Shown here in pieces: positions 51,605-60,321 of a DNA stretch of 64,000 nucleotides (its first letter is position 1; each line of letters starts with the position of its first letter). The position numbers and the translations under genes are program-made. The notes beneath the pieces are model-generated. The model saw nothing but the letters and a program-made list of their open reading frames with translations, did not search any database and was not told where the DNA came from. The stretch comes from Hymenobacter cavernae. Its GTDB lineage: Bacteria > Bacteroidota > Bacteroidia > Cytophagales > Hymenobacteraceae. The stretch spans positions 248,001 to 312,000 of the forward strand of contig NZ_BMHT01000002.1 of assembly GCF_014641455.1 (NCBI RefSeq), read 5' to 3'.

Positions 51605-53248
51605 ATGAAGATTGTGAGGAACACGAAGTACAGGAAACCTAGGTCTGACCGGTGGCGCCCCTGGGTGGTGGGCGCGTTTTTTGGGTTACTCGCGCTGGTG
51701 GGCGTGCTGCTCCACCGCGACTACGGCGTGCCGTGGGACGAGCAGATTGACCGGCTCAACGGCATCATCAACGCCAAGTACGTGGCGCTGCACCTGGCCC
51801 CGGAGCTAGCCAAGCGCGAGGAAAACTTTGCCACCATCCCCGACATGAGCCAGAACGAAGACCTGGATCATGGCGTGTTCTTCCAACTGCCGCTGGTGCT
51901 GCTGGAGCGCGTGGCCGGCGTCAACGACACGCGTGAAATCTACTTCATGCGGCACCTGGTCACGTTTTTCACGTTCGTGGCGGGCGCTTACGTCTTCTAC
52001 CGGCTGGCCACGTGGCGCTTTGCAAGCTGGAAGCTAGGTTTGCTGGGAGCGGCAGCGTTGGTGGCATCGCCGCGCTTTTTCGCCGAAGCGTTTTACAACT
52101 ACAAGGACCTGGTGTTCCTGTCGTTCTTCACGCTGGCCATCTACACGCTGTTGCTTTTGCTGCGGCGCCCAACGTGGCAACGCGCCCTGCTGCACGCCGC
52201 CGCTACCGCCGCCGCCGTCGATGTGCGCTCGATGGGCATCATTCTGCCGGCGCTTACCCTAGGTTTCCTGTTTCTGGAAGCTAGCTTCCGGCCTTTGCGC
52301 CGCCGCGGCTTTGCCCTTGCTGCGCTGCTTTACTTGCCCTTGTCGGCCCTGTTCATTGTCCTTGGCTGGCCTTACCTGTGGGAGAACCCGCTCAGCCACT
52401 TTGCTGCGGCCTTTCTGCACTTCAGCCGCTACACCTACGAGTCATCGACGCTGTACCTAGGTCAGCAGATTTCAATACTGCACCTGCCGTGGCACTATGT
52501 GCCGGTCTGGCTCCTCGTCACCACGCCGGTGCTGTACTCGGCGCTGGCCGGTATCGGCATCAGGGCGTTGCTGCGCGATGCGCTAAAAGCCCCGCTTAAG
52601 TGGCTGAGTACCACCGAAGGCCGCCACGATGCGCTGTTTATGGCCTGGCTGCTGGGGCCGGTGCTGGCCATCATCGTGCTGCAATCGGTGCTGTATGACG
52701 GCTGGCGCCATCTCTACTTTGTATATCCGGCCTGGCTGCTGCTGGCGTTACGCGGCGTGCAGGCGGCGCAGGCTGGCTGGCAGCGCGCCACCGCCTCCAC
52801 CCGCCGTCTGCTGCGAGTTCCGGCGGGTATGTTGCTGATCTTAGGTCTGTTGCATCCGCTTTACCGGATGGTGCGCGACCATCCGTACCAGAATATGTAC
52901 TTCAGCTTTCTGCCGGGTACTGTGGCCCACCAGTTGTTTGAGCGCGACTACTGGGGGCTTTCCGGCTGGCAGGGTATGGCCTGGATTCTGCGGCAGGATG
53001 CCAGCCCCCACATTACGGTCGGCACTGATCTGCGCACCCGCACGATTGTGCTGCTCAATAGCCGCTTGCTGCTGCCGCCCGCCGAGCGCGCCCGTGTGGA
53101 AGTAGTGCCTTCCCCCAAGCAAGCCAAGTACTTCATGACGGTATACCGCTGGCACCCTGCGCCTTACCCACCTAGCTACGGCCGCGAGATCTACCAGATT
53201 CAGGTGAATGGCAATAAGATTCTCTCCGTGTTCCGGCGGCCTGATTAG
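51605..53248 (+). CDS. GT-C fold membrane glycosyltransferase-like protein, paralogue 1
   Basis: 547 residues. After the first helix comes HRDYGVPWDEQIDRLNGIINAKY, with the Asp-Glu of the GT-C loop, then helices carrying AALVASPRFFAEAFYNYKDLVFLS. A C-terminal periplasmic domain ends NKILSVFRRP. The next gene encodes a clear paralogue with the same opening (YRDYGVSWDESVEHYYGVVNIKY) and ending (IKILSIFRR). Substrate unknown. Confidence 0.85.
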   Translation: MKIVRNTKYRKPRSDRWRPWVVGAFFGLLALVGVLLHRDYGVPWDEQIDRLNGIINAKYVALHLAPELAKREENFATIPDMSQNEDLDHGVFFQLPLVLLERVAGVNDTREIYFMRHLVTFFTFVAGAYVFYRLATWRFASWKLGLLGAAALVASPRFFAEAFYNYKDLVFLSFFTLAIYTLLLLLRRPTWQRALLHAAATAAAVDVRSMGIILPALTLGFLFLEASFRPLRRRGFALAALLYLPLSALFIVLGWPYLWENPLSHFAAAFLHFSRYTYESSTLYLGQQISILHLPWHYVPVWLLVTTPVLYSALAGIGIRALLRDALKAPLKWLSTTEGRHDALFMAWLLGPVLAIIVLQSVLYDGWRHLYFVYPAWLLLALRGVQAAQAGWQRATASTRRLLRVPAGMLLILGLLHPLYRMVRDHPYQNMYFSFLPGTVAHQLFERDYWGLSGWQGMAWILRQDASPHITVGTDLRTRTIVLLNSRLLLPPAERARVEVVPSPKQAKYFMTVYRWHPAPYPPSYGREIYQIQVNGNKILSVFRRPD

Positions 53249-53495
53249 GACCGCTTCCTTTGTAGCACCCAGAACGTCACTCCGACCAGTGGGAGACATG
53301 GCATTCTTGTCGTGCTTCAGCCAACTCAGTATGAGGGCTGGTCAGGCAGAAATATTCCTTCAGGCACAGCCCCAAGAAAGCTGAACAACCGATAAAGTTA
53401 ACGTCCTGTTAAATCTGGCTAACAATATTGTTAAGCCCACGGCAGTTTGTAATATTATAATTCACTATTGAACAATTCTAATCATTAAGTTACCT
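53249..53495. other. Intergenic gap between the two GT-C paralogues
   Basis: It contains a degenerate one-armed copy of the GAACGTCACTCCGACCAG repeat (about 53271-53305) and then an AT-rich stretch before the GTG start, probably the promoter. No gene seen. Confidence 0.4.
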
Positions 53496-55118
53496 GTGCC
53501 CAGCGCCGCTCTACGAACTTCCAGCTTAGCAGTTATTACCTTCTTCAGCTTGTTGCTAGCGCTGGGGCTACTGCTCTATCGCGACTACGGCGTGTCGTGG
53601 GATGAATCGGTGGAACATTATTACGGCGTGGTCAACATCAAGTACATCACCAAACGCCTCTACCCTGCCGCCGCCAACTCCGGCCGGAAAGTACAGGACC
53701 TAGCTTCTTCCCCTGACCGTGACCACGGGCCCGCTTTCGAGATTGTGGTACCGGTCGTCAGCCGCCTTTTCACCTCTGACAGTCCGCGGGCGTACCTGCT
53801 CACGCGTCACTTGCTGGTTTTCAGTTCTTTCCTACTGGGCGTTTGGAGCTTGTACCGCTTGGGGCGCAGCCGATTTCAGGATTGGCGCCTTGGCTTGCTA
53901 GGTGCCGCGGCGCTGGTTCTGTCGCCGCGCTTTTTTGCGGAAAGCTTTTACAACGGCAAGGACATCGTTTTTCTAAGTCTCTTCACCCTAGGCATTTACA
54001 CCTTAGTTCGACTTATCCGCCGGCCAACGCTAGCGCAGGCGCTGGCTCAGGGCCTGATTACGGGCCTGGCAACGGATGTGCGTATCCTAGGCCTGCTCCT
54101 GATTCCTTTCACGCTTGGTATGCTGGTGCTGGAAGCAGCGTTTCGGCCACGCACGGAAGTACCTCGGTGCAAGTGGCTAGGCTTTGGCTTGCTTTACCTG
54201 GGCGCAGCAGCGGCGGCTACAATTATAGCCTGGCCTTACTTGTGGGAAGCACCCTTTTCCAACTTCCTGGAGGCGTTTGAGCGCCTGAGCCATTACCCGT
54301 GGCAGATGACCAACTTCTACCTGGGTCAGCTTGTGCCGGCCGACAACCTGCCCTGGCACTACGCGCCCGTCTGGGTGCTGATTACCACGCCATTACCTTA
54401 CACCTTCGCGGGCCTGGCCGGAGTAGGCGCTTGGCTGCGGACGATAATCCGGGGCGGCCTAGGTTCGCTTGCCGTACGTGAAAATCGGCTTGATCTGCTG
54501 TTCATCGGCTGGCTGATCGGGCCTATTTTGATGGTCGTCGTGCTGAACTCGGTGCTCTACGACGGGTGGCGCCACCTGTATTTTATTTATCCGGCAATGC
54601 TGCTGCTCGGTTTGCGCGGCGTGCAGGCAATTTATCGGGCTAGCCAGCAGCATCTTGCGTGGCGGCGCGTGGCGCTAGTGGCGGCCTTGGTGGCGGCGCT
54701 GGAAGTAGCGCACACCGCAATCCGGATGGTGCAGATGCACCCTTTTCAGCAGGTTTATTTTAGCTTTCTGCCCGCTGCCACGGCCCAGCGCTACTTCGAG
54801 CGTGACTACTGGGGTCTGGCTTACCGGCAAGGGCTCGAATGGATCTTACAGCATGAACCTAATGCTCGCGTGTTGATCAGTTCCCCCAACGCCGATCCTA
54901 TTGATAATAACGTATTGATACTGAAAACAGAGCAGAGGCAACGGATTCAGTACGTGCCACTCAAAACTAGTCAGCACCAATACTTTCTCACGGGCTACCG
55001 TTGGCATCCGCAGTCGTATCACGACAGTATAGGCCAGGAAGTATACTCCATTACGGCAGATGGCATCAAGATTTTGTCGATTTTTCGCCGAACACCTGCC
55101 CTAAGTCAAGTCGATTAA
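53496..55118 (+). CDS. GT-C fold membrane glycosyltransferase-like protein, paralogue 2
   Basis: 540 residues starting at GTG 53496. The motifs match paralogue 1 across the length: YRDYGVSWDESVEHYYG, GLLGAAALVLSPRFFAESFYNGKDIVFLSLFTLGIYT, IIAWPYLWEAPFSNF, VVLNSVLYDGWRHLYFIYPAMLLLGLRGVQAIY and FERDYWGLAYRQGLEWIL. The two genes are a tandem duplication. The WDE motif is intact. The function is inferred from fold only. Confidence 0.85.
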   Translation: MPSAALRTSSLAVITFFSLLLALGLLLYRDYGVSWDESVEHYYGVVNIKYITKRLYPAAANSGRKVQDLASSPDRDHGPAFEIVVPVVSRLFTSDSPRAYLLTRHLLVFSSFLLGVWSLYRLGRSRFQDWRLGLLGAAALVLSPRFFAESFYNGKDIVFLSLFTLGIYTLVRLIRRPTLAQALAQGLITGLATDVRILGLLLIPFTLGMLVLEAAFRPRTEVPRCKWLGFGLLYLGAAAAATIIAWPYLWEAPFSNFLEAFERLSHYPWQMTNFYLGQLVPADNLPWHYAPVWVLITTPLPYTFAGLAGVGAWLRTIIRGGLGSLAVRENRLDLLFIGWLIGPILMVVVLNSVLYDGWRHLYFIYPAMLLLGLRGVQAIYRASQQHLAWRRVALVAALVAALEVAHTAIRMVQMHPFQQVYFSFLPAATAQRYFERDYWGLAYRQGLEWILQHEPNARVLISSPNADPIDNNVLILKTEQRQRIQYVPLKTSQHQYFLTGYRWHPQSYHDSIGQEVYSITADGIKILSIFRRTPALSQVD

Positions 55119-55200
55119 ATCTTTTTACGGCGCAGCTTTGTTCGAGAGTGCTGTTCTTTGTGACAGTAATTGCTTTGTCTCGCCTGCCCAATCTTAGCAG

Positions 55201-56370
55201 ATGCCATTAGTAGAAGTAACCGACACGCACAAGGCCCGCCTCTTCCGCGACCTGGCTGCTCGGCTTTATCAGGAACATCCGCAGTGGATTTCGCCGATCG
55301 ATGACGAAATAGAAGCGGTATTTGACCCCAAGCGCAACCCCAATTTCGCGCACGGTGAAGCTATTCGCTGGATTCTGACCGATGCGCGAAACGAGCCGAT
55401 TGGTCGGGTAGCAGCCTTCATCAACCAGGCGACGCCGCAAACGGATCCTACGCTTGTAGTGGGGGGAATGGGCTTTTTTGAGTGCATCAACGACCAGGCG
55501 GCGGCCAATCAGCTGTTTGACGCCTGCCGGACCTGGCTCGCCGCCCGCGGCATGACCGCCATGGATGGCCCCATCAACTTCGGCGAGCGGGACCGGTACT
55601 GGGGGCTGCTGATTGCGGGCTTCACGGAGCCCAACTACGGCATGTTCTACCACGCGCCGTACTATCAGCAACTATTTGAGCAGTACGGCTTTCAGATCTA
55701 CTTCAAGCAGTACACCTGCCACCGGGAAGTGGCGGCTCCGCTTCATGCTAGCTTCGAGCGGGCTGCCGAGCGCTACGCGCAGGACCCTAGCTTTCGGTTT
55801 GCGCACTCCGTGGGCCGCAGCGTCGAGCAGATGACCTACGACTTCCACCGCGTGTATAACCTAGCCTGGGCCAACCACTCCGGGGTGACGGCCATGCCGC
55901 TGGACAAAGCCCGGAAGCTGGTGAAGCAGATGAAGCCCGTGCTGGACCCGCGCCTGCTGTGGTTTGCCTACCACAACGATGAGCCGGTAGCTTTCTTCGT
56001 GAGCTTGCCCGAGCTGAACCAGATTTTCAAGCACGTAGGACCTAGGCTCAACCTAGCCGGCAAGCTGCGCTTCCTGTGGGAGCAATGGAAATTTCAGCGG
56101 CAACAGCCCAAGAAGATGTTCGGCGTAATTTTCGGCGTCGTGCCTGATTATCAAGGGCAAGGCGTGGAGTCGGCGATGCTGGTGCACGCGCAGCAGGAGT
56201 TCATGCGGGCCGGCTACACCGATATCGAAATGAACTGGATCGGCGACTTCAACCCGCGCATGCTGGTGCTGATTCGCTCCATCGGTGCCCGCATCTACAA
56301 GACCCACGCCACCTACCGCAAGCTCTTCGACGAAACCAAGCCTTTCGAGCGTTGCCCGGTTATTCGGTGA
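55201..56370 (+). CDS. GNAT-fold acyltransferase-like protein
   Basis: 389 residues. The N-terminal part (1-110) starts with VEVTDTHKARLFRDLAARLYQEHPQWISPI. The middle has GPINFGERDRYWGLLIAGFTEPNYGMFYHAPYYQQLFEQYGF. The C-terminal half resembles an N-acetyltransferase, with VIFGVVPDYQGQGVESAMLVHAQQEF as a candidate CoA-binding turn (QGQG) and DIEMNWIGDFNPRM as a later motif. Relatives are common in Bacteroidota; substrate unknown. The stop codon TGA lies in the first unit of the neighbouring repeat. Confidence 0.75.
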   Translation: MPLVEVTDTHKARLFRDLAARLYQEHPQWISPIDDEIEAVFDPKRNPNFAHGEAIRWILTDARNEPIGRVAAFINQATPQTDPTLVVGGMGFFECINDQAAANQLFDACRTWLAARGMTAMDGPINFGERDRYWGLLIAGFTEPNYGMFYHAPYYQQLFEQYGFQIYFKQYTCHREVAAPLHASFERAAERYAQDPSFRFAHSVGRSVEQMTYDFHRVYNLAWANHSGVTAMPLDKARKLVKQMKPVLDPRLLWFAYHNDEPVAFFVSLPELNQIFKHVGPRLNLAGKLRFLWEQWKFQRQQPKKMFGVIFGVVPDYQGQGVESAMLVHAQQEFMRAGYTDIEMNWIGDFNPRMLVLIRSIGARIYKTHATYRKLFDETKPFERCPVIR

Positions 56371-56430
56371 GATGGTGAACTAGTGAGGTGATGAGCTTTT
56401 GTCACCATCTCACTAGTTCACCATCTCACC
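56366..56430. repeat. Inverted repeat, GGTGAGATGGTGAACTAG words, overlapping two stop codons
   Basis: The left arm GGTGAGATGGTGAACTAGTG begins in the last codon of the GNAT gene, and the right arm (56401-56430) carries its complement. On the minus strand, codons from this unit form the last five residues (Gly-Glu-Met-Val-Asn) and the TAG stop of coaE. Confidence 0.9.
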
Positions 56431-57006
56431 ATGCAACGCTAACACCTGCGGGATGAGTAAGTGTTCGTCGTCGTTGTAGATGACGTAGTCGGCGCGGCTC
56501 ATTTTCTCCTCTTCGCTCATCTGCTTGCCAATGATGTTCAGAATGTCGTCGGCGGTGCGGTGCGGGTCGCGACGGAGTACGCGGGCTTGGCGAAGTGCTA
56601 GCGGTGCAAAAACCGTAATGATGCGGTTGAGCTGCTGGTAAGCACCTGACTCGTAAAGCAAAGCGGCTTCCTTCAAGATATACGCGTGGCCCGCCTGGCG
56701 CTGCTCTTCGGCCCAGTTTTCGAAGTCGCGGCCTACATGGGGGTGCACCAGCGCATTCAGCCGGGCTAGCTGCGCCGGATCGGAGAAGGCAGTGCGAGCT
56801 AGATACGTGCGGTTGAGTTGGCCAGCTTCGTCGAAAGTTTCGGGGCCAAAAGCCGTGAGCAGCTCCGCACGCAGAGCTAGGTCGTGCGCCATCACCCACT
56901 TTGCCCGAAGATCGGAATCGTAAACGGGTACTCCTAGCACGCGGAACAGCCGGCAAACGACACTCTTGCCCGATCCAATACCGCCGGTGATACCCACCCG
57001 AATCAT
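56413..57006 (-). CDS. coaE: Dephospho-CoA kinase
   Basis: 197 residues. The P-loop is VGITGGIGSGKSVVC (residues 3-17). Other family parts are VYDSDLRAKWVM, FGPETFDEAGQLNRTYLA and a VFAPLALRQARVLRRD region for the lid. It catalyses the last step of coenzyme A synthesis. The start overlaps the ybbR stop by four bases. The last five residues and the stop are encoded within the repeat. Confidence 0.96.
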   Translation of the reverse strand: MIRVGITGGIGSGKSVVCRLFRVLGVPVYDSDLRAKWVMAHDLALRAELLTAFGPETFDEAGQLNRTYLARTAFSDPAQLARLNALVHPHVGRDFENWAEEQRQAGHAYILKEAALLYESGAYQQLNRIITVFAPLALRQARVLRRDPHRTADDILNIIGKQMSEEEKMSRADYVIYNDDEHLLIPQVLALHGEMVN

Positions 57007-57977
57007 GGCTTAGGAATCTTAGAAACCCGAACGCTGTGCGTCAGCGAACTCACGCCACGCGCAAAAGCCGGCACCTGCGACACAATCGGCTGCATCCGAA
57101 TGCTAGGTCCAGTGAACGGCTGATACTGCAACAGCACATGCAACTGACCTAGGTCGAGGCGGGCCGTATCTTCGGGGAAGCACTGCACCTGCACTTGCAC
57201 GACACTAGGAGCCAAAGCAAAAGTAAACTGGCTGTCAGCTGGAAAGTCGTGCAACTCCGGTACTACTGCTACTACCTGCGTAATGAGCGGCCGGGGCTGC
57301 AAGCGCACCCGCACGGCTTCCACGTTGGCCCGCACCAGCGCCGGCCCCCCGATAGGCACACTAATGTCGCCGTTGCTGCTGCCGGCCGGCGCCTGGGGCA
57401 AATGCACCGGATACGGATTGCTCAGCCGGTCGACGGTGCTGGCTGGTCCTTCAAACAGTACGCTTTCGGGCGTAAACCTAGCCGCATAGGGCAACGCCGA
57501 GCCGTTAGCCGCTGGGCTAAGTGCCAGTGGTAGGCGCCGTTGTACGCGCAAATCAAACTGCACCCACAGCGTATCGGTCAGAATGTAGTTGAACTGCAAC
57601 CCTTCCATCGACGCCTGCAGGGCTGGGCGCAGCGCAGTGCCGGTCACGAAGCGCGTAGCGGGTAAGCGTCCCAGGCGCACCTCCGCAGGCTTCACATCGA
57701 TCATCAGGTTTTTGCGCAGCAGCTTCCAGCCGCGGCCAGTTACGTTCACGGCCACTTCCGTTGGTAGGGGGCTTAGCGGTACGTAACGGCGGGCGTCGTA
57801 CTGCCACACCACAGGATAGGTAATGCGCGTGGTGTAGGTTTTATTCAGGGCATTCAGCAGCCAGAAGGTAGAGGCCGCCAGAAAACAAGCCGCTACAGCC
57901 CGCCAATAGCTCCTCTCCTGCCCATAAAATGGGCTGGTAAACCAGCGCAGCAAACGGGCAGGACGAACAAATGGCAC
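57003..57977 (-). CDS. YbbR-domain (CdaR-like) protein
   Basis: 324 residues. One N-terminal membrane helix (AVAACFLAASTFWLLNALN) is followed by YbbR repeats: TYTTRITYPVVWQYDARRYVPLSPLPTEVAVNVTGRGWKLLRK, then a second unit with DLRVQRRLPLAL and SPESVLFEGPASTVDRLSN-like sequence. In Firmicutes the homologue CdaR regulates the cyclic-di-AMP synthase CdaA. No cdaA gene is in the window. It shares an ATGA overlap with coaE and follows yajC by 12 bases. Confidence 0.88.
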   Translation of the reverse strand: MPFVRPARLLRWFTSPFYGQERSYWRAVAACFLAASTFWLLNALNKTYTTRITYPVVWQYDARRYVPLSPLPTEVAVNVTGRGWKLLRKNLMIDVKPAEVRLGRLPATRFVTGTALRPALQASMEGLQFNYILTDTLWVQFDLRVQRRLPLALSPAANGSALPYAARFTPESVLFEGPASTVDRLSNPYPVHLPQAPAGSSNGDISVPIGGPALVRANVEAVRVRLQPRPLITQVVAVVPELHDFPADSQFTFALAPSVVQVQVQCFPEDTARLDLGQLHVLLQYQPFTGPSIRMQPIVSQVPAFARGVSSLTHSVRVSKIPKP

Positions 57978-57989
57978 ACTAGCAGCAAA

Positions 57990-58316
57990 TTAGGAATTGG
58001 TAGAAGTCGGGGCGACAGTACTGGTTTTGGTAACGGCTTCGCGGGCAATAGCGGTGCGGTCGAAGCGCAGGCGCACGCCTTTATCTACTTCAATGATAAC
58101 GGACTCATCACTGAGGTCAACCACTTTGCCATGTAGCCCACCAATCGTTACGACGGAAGCGCCTTTCGTAATCGACTCGCGAAACTTCTTGGTCTCATTC
58201 GAGCGCCGCTGTTGCGGCCGGATCATGAAGAAATACACGACCAAGGCAATAGCAATCGGAAAGATTAGCTGCGTAATGCCTTCGCCCGAGACCTGCAAAA
58301 GAAGAGTAAGGAACAT
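57990..58316 (-). CDS. yajC: Preprotein translocase subunit YajC
   Basis: 108 residues. One membrane helix (QLIFPIAIALVVYFFMIRPQQRR) is followed by the typical KKFRESITKGASVVTIGGLHGKVVDLSDESVIIEVDKGVRLRFDRTAIA. YajC is an accessory of SecDF. Next to ybbR and coaE as in many Bacteroidota. Confidence 0.96.
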   Translation of the reverse strand: MFLTLLLQVSGEGITQLIFPIAIALVVYFFMIRPQQRRSNETKKFRESITKGASVVTIGGLHGKVVDLSDESVIIEVDKGVRLRFDRTAIAREAVTKTSTVAPTSTNS

Positions 58317-58340
58317 TTTGGTGAATGGTAAGAGCGTAAA

Positions 58341-58450
58341 ATGGTGAGGTGGTGAGGTGGTGAGGTGGTGAGGTGGTGAACTGGTGAGTTAGATGTCTTT
58401 CCTGCGCTAGCAGAACGTCAAGCTCACCAGTTCACCACCTCACCAACTCA
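58341..58450. repeat. Inverted repeat, tandem GGTGAGGTG words
   Basis: Four tandem GGTGAGGTG-type units (58341-58390) face TCACCAGTTCACCACCTCACCAAC (58421-58450). The loop has GCTAGCAGAACGTCAAGC, which resembles the loop of the element at 61947. It ends at the stop codon of DUF1573. Confidence 0.88.
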
Positions 58451-58972
58451 CTACTTTGCCGCCTCGCCTTCCGGCAGAATGTTGGCGCGGATGGCTATTT
58501 GCGTGATGCTAGGTTGGGTGTTAGCCCGAATAGCCACCTGCTTGTTTTGCAGGCCCGATTTGCCGTGGCTATCAAACTGCACCTCGATGGTGCCTTTAGC
58601 GCCGGGCGCAATTGGATCTTTCGTCCAGTTGGGCGTGGTGCAGCCGCACGAAGCCGTGGCATTCTCAATGAGCAGCGGCGACTTCCCCGAGTTGGTGAAG
58701 TTGAAGGTGTGCTTCACCACGTCGCCGGGCTTAATGTCGCCGAAGTTGTATTCGGTTTCGGTGAAGGTCATCACCGGCGCGTTCGGGTTCGGGGCTTCCG
58801 TTTCGCTGGCTACGTTGGGGTTGTCTACGGTTGGGTTGGCGGCGGCATCGTTGGCGGCCGTAGCGGCAGCGTTCATGCCTTCAGTGCCTACTTCGGCAGG
58901 CTTATCCTGATTGCAAGCGCTTACCAACAGTGCGCCGGCTAGGAAAAAAGCAGGAAAAAAAGTGCGTTTCAT
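58451..58972 (-). CDS. DUF1573 lipoprotein
   Basis: 173 residues; the lipobox is VSAC. A disordered Ala/Asn/Pro-rich linker (about 25-65) precedes the immunoglobulin-like DUF1573 domain: YNFGDIKPGDVVKHTFNFTNSGKSPLLI, then TASCGCTTPNWTKDPIAPGAKGTIEVQFDSHGKSG. The Cys pair in SCGCT is typical. Secreted, role unknown. It is part of the nusB-to-coaE cluster. Confidence 0.93.
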   Translation of the reverse strand: MKRTFFPAFFLAGALLVSACNQDKPAEVGTEGMNAAATAANDAAANPTVDNPNVASETEAPNPNAPVMTFTETEYNFGDIKPGDVVKHTFNFTNSGKSPLLIENATASCGCTTPNWTKDPIAPGAKGTIEVQFDSHGKSGLQNKQVAIRANTQPSITQIAIRANILPEGEAAK

Positions 58973-59043
58973 ACAGCAGGAAAGTCAGTTAATGGCTGAC
59001 TTAAGGGTAAAGTTACGGTTAAAAAACCTAGGTCTATCAAGAT

Positions 59044-59143
59044 GTAGCGCGAAGCCTGTGCTTCGCGTATTGTTGAACGAAACCGTTGCTACAAACCTAG
59101 CTTTAGTCGTTCAACGATACGCGAAGCGCAGGCTTCGCGCTAC
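59044..59143. repeat. Inverted repeat, GTAGCGCGAAGC family
   Basis: GTAGCGCGAAGCCTGTGCTTC ... TTGTTGAACGA faces TCGTTCAACGATACGCGAAGCGCAGGC ... CGCGCTAC. The inner bases differ from the copies at 3507 and 40192, yet remain nearly matched between arms. The spacer has AAACCTAGC. Confidence 0.9.
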
Positions 59144-59156
59144 AGCAATTCCAGCG

Positions 59157-60158
59157 TTAGGCCAGATTATCAATCACATTCTGCGCAAACTCGCTCGTCG
59201 AGGCTTTGCCACCTAGGTCGCCAGTGCATTTGTCTTTCTGCTTCAGCGTAGCGTTCAGAGCTTGCTCAATGCGGTCGGCGTGGGCGTGTTCGCCCAGATG
59301 ATGCAGCATCATCAGGCCCGAGCGCAACATGGCCGTGGGGTTGGCTTTGCCTTGCCCGGCAATATCGGGCGCCGAGCCGTGCACGGCTTCAAAAATGGCA
59401 GTTTCGTCGCCGATGTTGGCGCCGGCTACTACACCCAGGCCCCCAACCAGACCAGCACACAGGTCAGAAAGAATATCGCCGAAGAGATTGGTCGTCACGA
59501 TAACATCAAACTGCTCAGGCTTATTCACCAGCTGCATGCACATGTTATCAATGATCTTGTCTTCGAAGATAATCTCCGGATACTCTTCCGCGGCGGCGCG
59601 GCAGGCGTTGATCATCATCGAGCCGGCGAGCTTCAGGATGTTGGCTTTGTGCGCCAGGGTCACCTTCTTGCGGCCGTGCTTGGCGGCGTAGGCAAACGCC
59701 GCCCGACAGATCTTGCGGCAGCCATCGAGCGTAACACGCGCAATGGAATCCGCAATACCTAGCCGCTCATCAAACATTTCCAGCCCCGAATACAAGCCTT
59801 CCGTGTTTTCCCGGAACAGCACCAGATCAATGCCCGAATAACGGCTGGCAATGCCCTCCGTCGTGTTGGCGGGCCGCACGTTCTGGTACAGGTCGAATTT
59901 CTGACGCAGCGTGATGTTGATGCTGCGGAAGCCTTTGCCCACGGGCGTCGTCAGCGGGCCTTTCAGACCAACCTTATTGCGCTCCAGCGAATCGAGCAGC
60001 GCCTGTGGCAGCAGCTCCCCCGATTGGTCGAACGTGGTTTGGCCGGCGTTCTGTTCTTCCCACTGCACCGGCACCTGGGCGGCAGCAAAAATATCCGTGA
60101 CGGCCTTGGTTATTTCCGGTCCGATGCCGTCGCCGGGAATGAGCGTGATGGTATGCAT
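59157..60158 (-). CDS. NAD-type isocitrate dehydrogenase
   Basis: 333 residues. The isocitrate/isopropylmalate dehydrogenase fold is clear: TLIPGDGIGPEITKAV, KGPLTTPVGKGFRSINITLRQKFDLYQNVRP (Ser and Asn binding site), VLFRENTEGLYSGLE, VTLAHKANILKLA, DNMCMQLVNKPEQFDVIVTTNLFGDILSDL and EAVHGSAPDIAGQGKANP. The Ser-Ile-Asn in FRSINITLR and the lack of a typical LeuB segment favour isocitrate over isopropylmalate. It oxidises isocitrate to 2-oxoglutarate. Confidence 0.92.
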   Translation of the reverse strand: MHTITLIPGDGIGPEITKAVTDIFAAAQVPVQWEEQNAGQTTFDQSGELLPQALLDSLERNKVGLKGPLTTPVGKGFRSINITLRQKFDLYQNVRPANTTEGIASRYSGIDLVLFRENTEGLYSGLEMFDERLGIADSIARVTLDGCRKICRAAFAYAAKHGRKKVTLAHKANILKLAGSMMINACRAAAEEYPEIIFEDKIIDNMCMQLVNKPEQFDVIVTTNLFGDILSDLCAGLVGGLGVVAGANIGDETAIFEAVHGSAPDIAGQGKANPTAMLRSGLMMLHHLGEHAHADRIEQALNATLKQKDKCTGDLGGKASTSEFAQNVIDNLA

Positions 60159-60165
60159 TCTGTTG

Positions 60166-60321
60166 ATATGCTGATGAGTTGATTGGCTGGTGTGCTGATG
60201 TACCCGTGCGCTACTAGATTACTAACTGATTAACAATGTAAAACGGTTCTTTTCTCTACTTGTCAAAAAATCAATCTATTATCTAAATCAGCGCGCCGGC
60301 ACATCAACTCATCAGCACACT
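60166..60321. repeat. Inverted repeat, GTTGATGCTGATG family
   Basis: GTTGATATGCTGATGAGTTGATTGGCTGG... faces CAACTCATCAGCACAC at the other end; the middle is AT-rich. It spans from the idh start to the ytxH stop codon. Related to 25433 and 29280. Confidence 0.78.

Noticed and set aside
57003..57977. Cyclic-di-AMP operon (cdaA-cdaR)
   Set aside because: A YbbR-domain gene is present, but cdaA is not; the context is yajC and coaE.
58341..58390. Tandem GGTGAGGTG units as a CRISPR array
   Set aside because: The unit is nine bases with no spacers, the block is one arm of an inverted repeat, and no cas genes are present.
59157..60158. 3-isopropylmalate dehydrogenase (leuB)
   Set aside because: The FRSINITLR segment and the absence of leuA, leuC and leuD nearby favour isocitrate dehydrogenase, although the fold is shared.
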